A DNA stretch of 7,927 nucleotides from Legionella genomosp. 1 (GTDB lineage: Bacteria; Pseudomonadota; Gammaproteobacteria; Legionellales; Legionellaceae), in assembly GCA_945901965.1 (NCBI GenBank), contig CAMDMN010000090.1:1-7927 (forward strand), read 5' to 3'. Under the pieces are notes generated by a model. It ran no database searches. It saw only the letters and a list, made by a program, of their open reading frames with translations, and was not told the DNA's origin. The position numbers and the translations under genes were made by a program. Shown here piece by piece: positions 1 to 6,016 of this stretch; within the stretch, counting starts at the first letter, position 1, and every line of letters starts with the position of its first letter.

Positions 1-700
1 CTGCTCCAAGCAAACTATCATAAGTTCCAGTATCAAGCCATGCAAAACCACGCCCTAATAACTCAACATGCAGGTTTCCTTGCTCTAAATAAGATTGGTT
101 CACACAAGTAATTTCTAATTCCCCTCGCAGAGAAGGCTTCACTTGCTTCGCAATTTCAATAACTTGGTTATCATAAAAATACAATCCTGTAACTGCATAA
201 TTAGATTTAGGGAACGCTGGTTTTTCTTCAATGGAAATCGCTTGCATTTTTTCATTGAAAGCAACTACTCCAAAACGTTCCGGATCTTTCACTGGATAAC
301 CAAAAATTGTAGCCCCATCTTGTCGAGCAGCAATTTCTAATAGTTTAGGCCGGAATCCTTGACCATAAAAAATATTATCGCCTAATACTAAACAAACACT
401 ATCGCTACCAATAAATTCCTCACCAATAATAAATGCCTGAGCTAACCCATCTGGATTAGGTTGAATAGCATAAGTTAAATTAATGCCAAATTGCTCGCCA
501 TCACCTAATAATCTTTGATAGGCACTTAAATCTTCCAAGGTAGTAATAATAAGAATATCTCTTATCTCGGAGAGCATTAGTACAGATAATGGATAATAAA
601 TCATAGGTTTATCATAGATGGGGAGTAGTTGTTTTGACACCCCTTTAGTAAGTGGATATAAGCGAGTACCAGAACCACCGGCAAGAATAATTCCCTTCAT
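1..700 (-). CDS. rmlA: glucose-1-phosphate thymidylyltransferase RmlA, partial (C-terminus cut by window edge)
   Basis: Cytoplasmic enzyme that joins dTTP and glucose-1-phosphate to give dTDP-glucose, the first step of dTDP-L-rhamnose and related deoxysugars. I translated it by hand: the first 233 residues are visible of about 290 usual for the family. The N-terminus MKGIILAGGSGTRLYPLT is the nucleotidyltransferase signature, followed by SKQLLPIYDKPMIYYPLS (residues 22-39). LGDNIFYG (106-113) and WLDTGT (221-226) carry the two aspartates (D108, D223) expected to bind the metal. PKSNYAVTGLYFYD (164-177) and RGELEIT (192-198) are also typical. The ATG overlaps the rmlB stop as ATGA, with a GGGA Shine-Dalgarno-like stretch inside the end of rmlB, so coupled translation is likely. 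About 60 C-terminal residues lie outside the window. No frameshift seen. Confidence 0.96.
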   Translation of the reverse strand, partial: MKGIILAGGSGTRLYPLTKGVSKQLLPIYDKPMIYYPLSVLMLSEIRDILIITTLEDLSAYQRLLGDGEQFGINLTYAIQPNPDGLAQAFIIGEEFIGSDSVCLVLGDNIFYGQGFRPKLLEIAARQDGATIFGYPVKDPERFGVVAFNEKMQAISIEEKPAFPKSNYAVTGLYFYDNQVIEIAKQVKPSLRGELEITCVNQSYLEQGNLHVELLGRGFAWLDTGTYDSLLGA

Positions 701-1767
701 ACAAAAGTTCCCAAATTAACAATATTAAATCTATCATTCAAAGATAGTAGCTGATTATACCAAGATTGATTTTCGAGAGACCACTCAACCGTCTTTCTCA
801 TGCCAGATTCAAGTGTCTCTTGCGGCTTCCAACCAATCTCTGTATGAATTTTACTAGCATCAATCGCATAGCGCTTATCATGTCCAGGACGGTCATCAAC
901 ATAAGTGATTAAATCATAATAACTTATAACGCCATCTGGCTTAATTGGAGCTAGATCCTCAAGCAAACCACAAATTACTTTCACTACATCAATATTTTGC
1001 TTTTCATTATGTCCGCCAATATTGTAGGTTTCTCCGACAGATCCTTTTATCACAACCATATACAACGCACGCACATGATCATCTACATATAACCAATCAC
1101 GAACTTGAAGACCATTACCATATACAGGTATTGGTTTACCAGCTAAAGCTTTTTGAATGACACAAGGAATTAACTTTTCAGGAAATTGATAAGGTCCATA
1201 ATTATTAGAACAATTAGTTATTAACACTGGTAAACCATAAGTTCTATGCCAGGCACGAACTAAATGATCAGAACTTGCCTTACTGGCTGAATAAGGTGAA
1301 CTTGGAGCATAAGATGATGTTTCCTTAAAACCATCGTCATTCACTTCTAGATCACCATACACTTCATCAGTCGAAACATGATGAAAACGAAAAGCTTCTT
1401 TACGTTCTTTTGGAAGCGACATCCAATAATGACGAGATGCCTCAAGAAGTACATGAGTTCCAACGATATTTGTTTGAATAAATGCCGCTGAATGATTAAT
1501 AGATCGATCAACATGGCTTTCAGCAGCAAGATGCATAACCACATCTGGCTGATAGGTATTAAAAATTTGTTGAATTGCCATAGATGAGCAAATATCTACC
1601 TGCTCAAAAAAATAATTATTATGTTTAACGAAACTGCCTAATGATGCTAAATTTCCTGCATATGTTAATTTATCAACATTAATAATGGTGTTGTCAGTAT
1701 TACCAAGAATATAACGAATAAGTGCTGAGCCAATAAATCCAGCACCACCTGTTACCAATATTTTCAT
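697..1767 (-). CDS. rmlB: dTDP-glucose 4,6-dehydratase RmlB
   Basis: Second enzyme of the dTDP-rhamnose pathway: NAD-dependent conversion of dTDP-glucose to dTDP-4-keto-6-deoxyglucose in the cytoplasm. It is an extended short-chain dehydrogenase. TGGAGFIG (residues 6-13) is the Rossmann NAD site, HLAAESHVDRSI lies at 79-90, and HVSTDEVYG holds the catalytic T133-D134-E135. PYSASK holds Y159 and K163 of the YxxxK pair, and NCSNNYGPYQFPEKLIP (185-201) and RDWLYVDDH (223-231) are family blocks. With this start the protein has 356 residues, close to the roughly 360 usual. I start at 1767 and not at the in-frame ATG at 1800: MKILVTGGAG is the usual N-terminus, a GGAG lies 8 nt upstream, and the probable promoter would begin transcription at or after 1800. 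The stop overlaps the rmlA start by ATGA. Confidence 0.97.
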   Translation of the reverse strand: MKILVTGGAGFIGSALIRYILGNTDNTIINVDKLTYAGNLASLGSFVKHNNYFFEQVDICSSMAIQQIFNTYQPDVVMHLAAESHVDRSINHSAAFIQTNIVGTHVLLEASRHYWMSLPKERKEAFRFHHVSTDEVYGDLEVNDDGFKETSSYAPSSPYSASKASSDHLVRAWHRTYGLPVLITNCSNNYGPYQFPEKLIPCVIQKALAGKPIPVYGNGLQVRDWLYVDDHVRALYMVVIKGSVGETYNIGGHNEKQNIDVVKVICGLLEDLAPIKPDGVISYYDLITYVDDRPGHDKRYAIDASKIHTEIGWKPQETLESGMRKTVEWSLENQSWYNQLLSLNDRFNIVNLGTFV

Positions 1768-1775
1768 AGACAACA

Positions 1776-1779
1776 CTCC
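1776..1779 (-). promoter_or_regulatory. Shine-Dalgarno of rmlB (decides the start)
   Basis: GGAG on the minus strand, 8 nt before the ATG ending at 1767. The longer in-frame candidate starting at 1800 has only AT-rich sequence without a Shine-Dalgarno before it. This supports the 356-residue form of RmlB. Confidence 0.75.
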
Positions 1780-1800
1780 ATAATCTTTAGCTACGTCCAT

Positions 1801-1829
1801 TTTATATCAAAATTAATTGCGTGCCGCAA
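1801..1829 (-). promoter_or_regulatory. probable sigma70 promoter of rmlBA (extended -10)
   Basis: On the minus strand TTGCGG (1829-1824) and TATAAA (1806-1801) are separated by exactly 17 bp, and the -10 is preceded by TGA, giving an extended -10 (TGnTATAAA). Transcription would begin near 1794, leaving a leader of about 27 nt that contains the GGAG of rmlB. The -35 is weak (three of six consensus bases), which an extended -10 can offset. It is a prediction from pattern only; the aminotransferase gene upstream could also read through, as no terminator-like hairpin is obvious in the 110-nt gap. Confidence 0.5.
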
Positions 1830-1877
1830 AATATAATTACACACAAAATTAGTTTATTTAATTAATCAAAATAAAAT

Positions 1878-2993
1878 TTATATTACTGGTGCCTCTATCT
1901 GTGAAGTTAATACCTCATTTAAAGCAACCGCAACCATCTCCTGCTCCGCAAAAGTCAAATAAGGGTGCATAGGAATACTAATTACGCTACGTGCCGCAGC
2001 TTCAGTATTCGGGAAAGATTGCGCCTCAGGATATAACTTTTTAAATATCGGTTGCTCATGTAAACCTAATGGGTAATGAACTGCTGTAGGTATTTTAAGT
2101 TCTTGTAATTTTTGTTGCACTTCTTCACGATTTGCAACCTCAATTGTATATTGTGCAAATACACTCGTATTAAAGTCTTTAATCTTTTGCTTCTTAATAA
2201 ATCCAGGGAGTAATTGCTGATATCTTGCAGCCACTTGATGTCTAAGCTCTACTTCTTCATTAAAAATTGCTAATTTTTCTAATAAAATTGCAGCTTGTAA
2301 GGTATCCATCCGACCATTTATACCTAAGCTTGTATGGTAATATCGCTTTGATTGGCCATGAGTTCTAATCTCTTGCATGCGTTTATTAAGCTCTGCATCA
2401 TTAGTAAAACATGCGCCACCATCGCCAAAACAGCCAAGTGGTTTTGATGGGAAGAAGCTTGTGCATCCTATGGTTGTTAAACCACAAGATTTATTGCCCT
2501 TATATGTTGCCCCAAAACTTTGGGCCGCATCTTCGATAACTGGTAAATTATATTTTTTAGCTATTGCATTAATTTCATCAAAATCAGCGCATTGTCCATA
2601 TAAGCTCACTGGCATTATTGCTTTGGTTTTTGGAGTAATAGCAGCTTCAATAAGATTTGCATCAATATTATAAGTATCCTTATCAATATCAACAAATACA
2701 GGTTTTGCACCTAATAAAGATATAACCTCAGCAGTTGCAAAAAAACTAAATGGTGTGGTAATGACCTCATCACCATGGCCAACATCCAGCGCCATTAATG
2801 CAATTAAAAGTGCATCGGTGCCACTTGATACTGCAAGCGCATGGTCTACATTAACAAATTTAGCCAATTCACGCTCAAGCTCATCAATTTCAGGTCCCAT
2901 GATAAAAGCGCCATGATTTAAAACCTCTTTAAATCTTGCAAAAATACGGCTTTCAATACGGTTTGTCTGTGTTTTTAAATCAATAAATTGCAT
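1878..2993 (-). CDS. DegT/DnrJ/EryC1/StrS-family sugar aminotransferase, WbpE/WlbC-like
   Basis: PLP-dependent aminotransferase acting on a nucleotide-linked keto-sugar for surface polysaccharide. It has 371 residues, normal for the family. SSGTDA (56-61) binds the PLP phosphate region, VIEDAAQSFGA (152-162) holds the PLP-contacting D155 and Q158, and SFFPSKPLGCFGDGGA (179-194) holds the Schiff-base lysine K184. The start FIDLKTQ, the block VSLYGQCADF (129-138) and the block around K184 closely resemble, from memory, P. aeruginosa WbpE, which makes the 3-amino group of UDP-2-acetamido-3-amino-2,3-dideoxyglucuronic acid. The exact substrate is inference; an aminotransferase for a dTDP-keto sugar is the main alternative, given rmlBA downstream. 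The start has AGGA 7 nt upstream. The gene leads the minus-strand cluster and is divergent from a methyltransferase gene. Confidence 0.93.
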   Translation of the reverse strand: MQFIDLKTQTNRIESRIFARFKEVLNHGAFIMGPEIDELERELAKFVNVDHALAVSSGTDALLIALMALDVGHGDEVITTPFSFFATAEVISLLGAKPVFVDIDKDTYNIDANLIEAAITPKTKAIMPVSLYGQCADFDEINAIAKKYNLPVIEDAAQSFGATYKGNKSCGLTTIGCTSFFPSKPLGCFGDGGACFTNDAELNKRMQEIRTHGQSKRYYHTSLGINGRMDTLQAAILLEKLAIFNEEVELRHQVAARYQQLLPGFIKKQKIKDFNTSVFAQYTIEVANREEVQQKLQELKIPTAVHYPLGLHEQPIFKKLYPEAQSFPNTEAAARSVISIPMHPYLTFAEQEMVAVALNEVLTSQIEAPVI

Positions 2994-3057
2994 AGTTAAT
3001 TCCTATCTTGTAACAAATTATTTGCATATTTTATCATATCTTTATGATTATGGTGTC

Positions 3058-3063
3058 ATTATA
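3058..3063 (-). promoter_or_regulatory. candidate -10 box for the aminotransferase gene
   Basis: A perfect TATAAT on the minus strand about 65 bp before the aminotransferase start, within the 128-bp divergent gap 2994-3121. No good -35 is found at 16-18 bp spacing, so this is weak in such AT-rich DNA. On the plus strand TATACT (3087-3092) is a similarly weak candidate for the methyltransferase gene. Confidence 0.3.
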
Positions 3064-3121
3064 TACCAAACTAAATAAATTAAATGTATACTGCTCGAAT
3101 GAAAAAGATTAGGAATTTTGC

Positions 3122-3940
3122 ATGACCTTAAAGGCCATGTATAACAATATTGCTGAAAAATATGATACCGCTAATCAATTTGGATCTATTAGCGAGAGTC
3201 ATAAAGTTGCAATTGATCAAATAAAAAACGCTAAATTAGGACTTAAGCCCCATTATAAAGTCCTTGATTTTGGTGTTGGTGATGGTGCTTTTCTTAAAAC
3301 ACTTATGCATTCTATGCCAACTGCAGAATATACTGGCATCGATGTGTCCAAGGAAATGTTAAAACGTGCGCATGAGGCACTTCCATTAACAACCATTGAA
3401 GCATCTGCTGCTGATGCCAGCCACTATTTGCCACATCATAGCCAGGATTTAGTCCTTGCTCATTTTATCAATGCTTATATTCCAATCGACACTCTTTTTA
3501 ATCAAGCAAAGCTATTAACTCGCGCTAATGGATATTTCTCATTAATTACTACAACTTATGATTCATTTCCCATGGCTCAACAGCAATTAGCAGATTTTAT
3601 TTCACAAGAATCTATTTTAAGTAGAATAGTTGGGCATTACTATAAAGCTATTGTAAAAAACACGACTGTTGCTGCTAGTGAAGATGATCTTAAACATGCG
3701 TTTGCCGATCACGAATTTGAAATTCTAGAACACCAAAGACTATATATTCCAATTACTTTAAATAATATTGATGAATTAGCCCTATTTGGGATTGAAGGCA
3801 CTTGGTTTTTAAATACTTTATCGATACGAATGTTGCCTAAAAATTTCTTAATTCAACGATTAAAAGTTTTATTTAATAAAATTTTTACTTTCCCTTATCA
3901 TGATACTCATATAATTGATGTGGTTCTTGCGCGGAAATAA
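3122..3940 (+). CDS. class I SAM-dependent methyltransferase, substrate unknown
   Basis: Predicted cytoplasmic S-adenosylmethionine-dependent methyltransferase of 272 residues. KVLDFGVGDGAFLKTL (46-61) is motif I of the Rossmann SAM site, and YTGIDVSKEMLKRA (70-83) follows it with the acidic residue (D74) expected to hold the SAM ribose. EASAADASHYLP (93-104) is the usual region near the adenine, and QDLVLAHFINAYI (108-120) is the motif IV-like strand. The part from about residue 150 to the end resembles no substrate domain I know; it has no signal peptide or clear membrane helix. ATG at 3122 has AGGA 7 nt upstream; the second ATG at 3137 (MYNNIAEKYD) is a common start for this fold but is poorly spaced from any Shine-Dalgarno. 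It is divergent from the sugar genes; a role in methylating a sugar is only a guess. Confidence 0.88.
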   Translation: MTLKAMYNNIAEKYDTANQFGSISESHKVAIDQIKNAKLGLKPHYKVLDFGVGDGAFLKTLMHSMPTAEYTGIDVSKEMLKRAHEALPLTTIEASAADASHYLPHHSQDLVLAHFINAYIPIDTLFNQAKLLTRANGYFSLITTTYDSFPMAQQQLADFISQESILSRIVGHYYKAIVKNTTVAASEDDLKHAFADHEFEILEHQRLYIPITLNNIDELALFGIEGTWFLNTLSIRMLPKNFLIQRLKVLFNKIFTFPYHDTHIIDVVLARK

Positions 3941-4021
3941 AGGTGGGTTTTTTAATTTTATGCCCTGATTGAAATTAACCACACTACAATAAATGGTCTA
4001 CTAAAGGAATAACTTAATAAA

Positions 4022-4618
4022 ATTAGTAAGACATCGATTCAAACTCCCCATGACAAATTATTTAGAGCATCGATGCATCACCCAGAGGTCGCTCGTGATT
4101 TTCTAACGACACATTTACCTGCTGATATTGCAAACAAAATTAATTTCAAATCAATTGAAATTTGTCCAAATACATTTGATGTAAACACTATTCCAGAGAA
4201 TTTATTAACATCACGCATGTGGTCAGGTACAATGGAATTTCTCATGAGGCATCGCTTCAGGCAGCATATAGGGCAAGAACTTGAAAAGATAGCTCAAAAT
4301 ATTAATCTTCTAATGTTGGAAGAAAAAAGTCAATTTGTGCTACAATTACCATCATATATCATGGCAGTTGATGAAGAGCACCGCAATATTTCTGAATTAA
4401 CAAACATCATCCATGATAAATTATCCCCAAATGTGGAAAAAGAATTAATGAGTCTAGCTGAAATATTAAGAGAAGAGGGTGAGCTTCAGGGTAAACTTAA
4501 AAAAAGTATTGAAATTGCAAAAAAAATGCTTTCTGATGGAGTTGAGCCAGTATTTATTGCAAAATATACAGAGTTATCTATAGATAAGATTAAAGAAATT
4601 AAAAAAGATAACAAATAG
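4022..4618 (+). pseudogene. Rpn-family (YhgA-like, PD-(D/E)XK) nuclease/putative transposase, internally deleted and without ATG start
   Basis: The intact family consists of nucleases of about 300 residues linked to recombination and mobile DNA. Here the open frame carries only the two ends. Before the first ATG (4073) the same frame reads ISKTSIQTPHDKLFRAS, a typical family N-terminus in which MSK is expected, but the codon at 4022 is ATT instead of ATG; a TAA lies just upstream at 4010. After KSIEICPNTF the frame passes straight to DVNTIPENLLTSRMWSGTMEFLMRHRF, which in relatives lies roughly 100 residues later, so the core with the catalytic D, E and QxK residues is absent. The C-terminal part (DEEHRNISEL to the FIAKYTELSIDKIKEI end) is intact and in frame. 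From 4073 the protein would have 181 residues, from ATT 198. An AGGA sits at 4005-4008. A short protein may still be made, but nuclease activity is unlikely. Confidence 0.8.
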
Positions 4619-4619
4619 G

Positions 4620-4663
4620 TCTTTATCCATTAACAAATATAAAGCTTGATAAAGATTTTTTTT
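4620..4663 (+). terminator. probable intrinsic terminator after the Rpn remnant
   Basis: TCTTTATC (4620-4627) pairs with GATAAAGA (4648-4655), and eight T follow at once (4656-4663). The stem is AT-rich and the loop is 20 nt, so the hairpin is weak, but its place directly after the stop (4616-4618) and the T-run fit a terminator. Confidence 0.5.
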
Positions 4664-4683
4664 AACATACTTTCGAGCTGACT

Positions 4684-4717
4684 AAAAAATTGTGGGATAC
4701 GGGCATCGCTGTTACCC
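4684..4717 (-). terminator. possible weak terminator after the DUF4143 ATPase gene
   Basis: On the minus strand, immediately after the TAA of the ATPase gene, GGGTAAC (4717-4711) can pair with GATGCCC (4707-4701) around the loop AGC, with one A-A mismatch and one G-U pair. A run of six T follows at 4689-4684, but about 11 nt beyond the stem, longer than usual. It faces the terminator of the convergent Rpn remnant. Confidence 0.3.
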
Positions 4718-5950
4718 TTATAAATAACCCGCAGGGATCTGAATAATATTCTTTGTTAACCACTCTATTCTATCTGCTTGATTAATTACAATTCCAAACG
4801 GTAGATTATGCTCTTGAATGAACTCAGTCATCGAACGTAACTGACGCGATAAAATTGTTGAACCGTATTTAATTTCAATAGGCAAAATACCAAAATTACC
4901 TTCCAAGACTAAATCAATTTCAGCCCCACTATGAGTGCGATAATAATATGCTTGGGCTTGCACTCTTACGTCTTGTAAACCTTTTAAAATTTCCTCAATA
5001 ACAAATGCCTCGAAAGAAAACCCAGCGATTAAACTTGATTGTAGTTGCTTCAAATTTCCAATACGTAAAAGATGATGCAATAAACCAGTATCGCGAATAT
5101 GACCGCGTGGCATTTTCACAATACGTTTTGTGACGTTATGTTCAAAACTAGGCATGGAGCGCCAAATAAATGTCCCATTGGCAATATCAAGATAATCTGT
5201 AACCGTTGGCTCCGTAACACCAATGGACCGACCAATATCAGATTTATTCAAAGTTTTACTGGAGAGTTCGCCTAATATTGTTATAAATCTTCGAAAAGCA
5301 ACTTTATCTAACTTAGGAAAGATTCTTGCTATATCACGATTCACATAAGTGGTTTCATAATTAAGCATCCATTCTTGATAATAACTATCATCATGCATAT
5401 CACATGGCTCAGGATAGCCTCCTTTAAACCAAACCTCCTGTATTTGATCAAAACTTAATGGCTTGGATTTTATTTTAAAGCTTTCTTGAGTTAGTGTATG
5501 TTTAAACTGTTGATAAAAATCACTTATTGGTGCTTGAAATAACTCATTAGCCTTAAGAGTACCCAATTCGATAATTGCTATACGCCCTGCTAAACTTTCT
5601 GAAACATTAGATAATAACTCAGTACTACTTGAACCAGTTATAATAAACCGACCTTTTTTATCACGTTGCTCATCAATTGCACCTCTTAGGACAGAAAATA
5701 ATTCGGGATAAATCTGGGCCTCGTCAAAAATAATATTAGATGGTGTTTGTTTCAAGAAAAACTCTGGATCTCTTGTTACTCGGTCAAAATCACTAGGCTT
5801 TTCGAGATCTATATATGTAAAGTTAGGTCCTACAGTCTTAGCTAGAGTAGTCTTCCCAACCTGCCTTGCTCCAATAATAGCTACAGCAGGAAACTTATCC
5901 ATGATATCTAGAAGGTGGGAAGTTATATTACGTTGGTAAGTAGCAGACAT
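4718..5950 (-). CDS. AAA-family ATPase with C-terminal DUF4143-type domain
   Basis: Complete gene, 410 residues, normal for this widespread family of unclear function. GARQVGKTT (27-35) is Walker A with K33, NIIFDEAQ (72-79) is Walker B with D76 and E77, FIITGSSS (102-109) fits sensor 1, and SLAGR (119-123) is the conserved arginine block. A winged-helix-like stretch, KSDIGRSIGVTEPTVTDYL (about 236-254), follows. The C-terminal part has SGAEIDLVLEG (341-351) and PIEIKYG (357-363), a D-x12-E-x-K pattern as in PD-(D/E)XK nuclease folds; whether it cuts DNA is unknown. There is no signal peptide. Such genes are often multicopy and found in accessory or toxin-antitoxin-like settings, but no partner gene is seen here. 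The Shine-Dalgarno (ACAGG) lies in one arm of a palindrome just upstream. It could be co-transcribed with lipA, 66 nt away, as no terminator lies between. Confidence 0.93.
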   Translation of the reverse strand: MSATYQRNITSHLLDIMDKFPAVAIIGARQVGKTTLAKTVGPNFTYIDLEKPSDFDRVTRDPEFFLKQTPSNIIFDEAQIYPELFSVLRGAIDEQRDKKGRFIITGSSSTELLSNVSESLAGRIAIIELGTLKANELFQAPISDFYQQFKHTLTQESFKIKSKPLSFDQIQEVWFKGGYPEPCDMHDDSYYQEWMLNYETTYVNRDIARIFPKLDKVAFRRFITILGELSSKTLNKSDIGRSIGVTEPTVTDYLDIANGTFIWRSMPSFEHNVTKRIVKMPRGHIRDTGLLHHLLRIGNLKQLQSSLIAGFSFEAFVIEEILKGLQDVRVQAQAYYYRTHSGAEIDLVLEGNFGILPIEIKYGSTILSRQLRSMTEFIQEHNLPFGIVINQADRIEWLTKNIIQIPAGYL

Positions 5951-5953
5951 GCA

Positions 5954-5998
5954 TTAACCTGTAAATTTGAAAGGATAGGTTTCAATTATACAGGTTAA
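5954..5998. repeat. 45-bp imperfect palindrome over the ATPase gene's start signals
   Basis: TTAACCTGTA (5954-5963) and TACAGGTTAA (5989-5998) are perfect 10-bp inverted arms. A second concentric pair, TTGAAA (5967-5972) and TTTCAA (5980-5985), shares the same centre at 5976. Together this gives 19-bp arms with two mismatches around a 7-nt loop. On the minus strand, a TATAAT (5990-5985) lies inside the promoter-distal-to-gene arm, and the ACAGG Shine-Dalgarno of the ATPase gene (5962-5958) lies in the other arm, 7 nt from the ATG. It could be an operator, an RNA hairpin hiding the ribosome site on transcripts coming from lipA, or a small repeat element. There is no T-run, so it is not a standard lipA terminator. 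Confidence 0.7.
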
Positions 5999-6016
5999 AG
6001 TACTAAAATAAAACTA

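Noticed and set aside
102..106. Cysteine at RmlA residue 199 (EITCVN), where Asp is found in some relatives.
   Set aside because: From memory E. coli RmlA has Ser at this place, so the position varies; it is not one of the metal-binding aspartates, which are both present.
1768..1800. An 11-residue N-terminal extension of RmlB from the ATG at 1800.
   Set aside because: It has no Shine-Dalgarno, lies at or before the predicted transcript start, and would precede the usual MKILVTGGAG start, which has a well-spaced GGAG.
2377..2673. A 98-codon plus-strand open frame opposite the aminotransferase gene.
   Set aside because: It is antisense to a clear full-length aminotransferase, and its protein matches nothing recognisable. 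Similar frames at 143-340, 945-1160 and 1347-1544 over rmlA and rmlB were left out for the same reason.
3137..3940. Alternative methyltransferase start at the second ATG (MYNNIAEKYD).
   Set aside because: The ATG at 3122 has AGGA at a 7-nt spacing, while the only purine-rich stretch before 3137 is too close to it.
3941..3960. T-run after the methyltransferase stop as a terminator.
   Set aside because: Six T at 3948-3953 follow the stop, but no convincing stem precedes them; only a distant imperfect pairing with 3974-3984 is possible.
4718..5950. The DUF4143 ATPase as half of a toxin-antitoxin or defence pair.
   Set aside because: No partner gene is adjacent on the same strand; its neighbours are lipA upstream and a convergent Rpn remnant. 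The idea is not supported by this window.
5954..5998. The palindrome as an intrinsic terminator of lipA.
   Set aside because: No T-run follows on the minus strand, and the ATPase start codon comes 3 nt after the stem.
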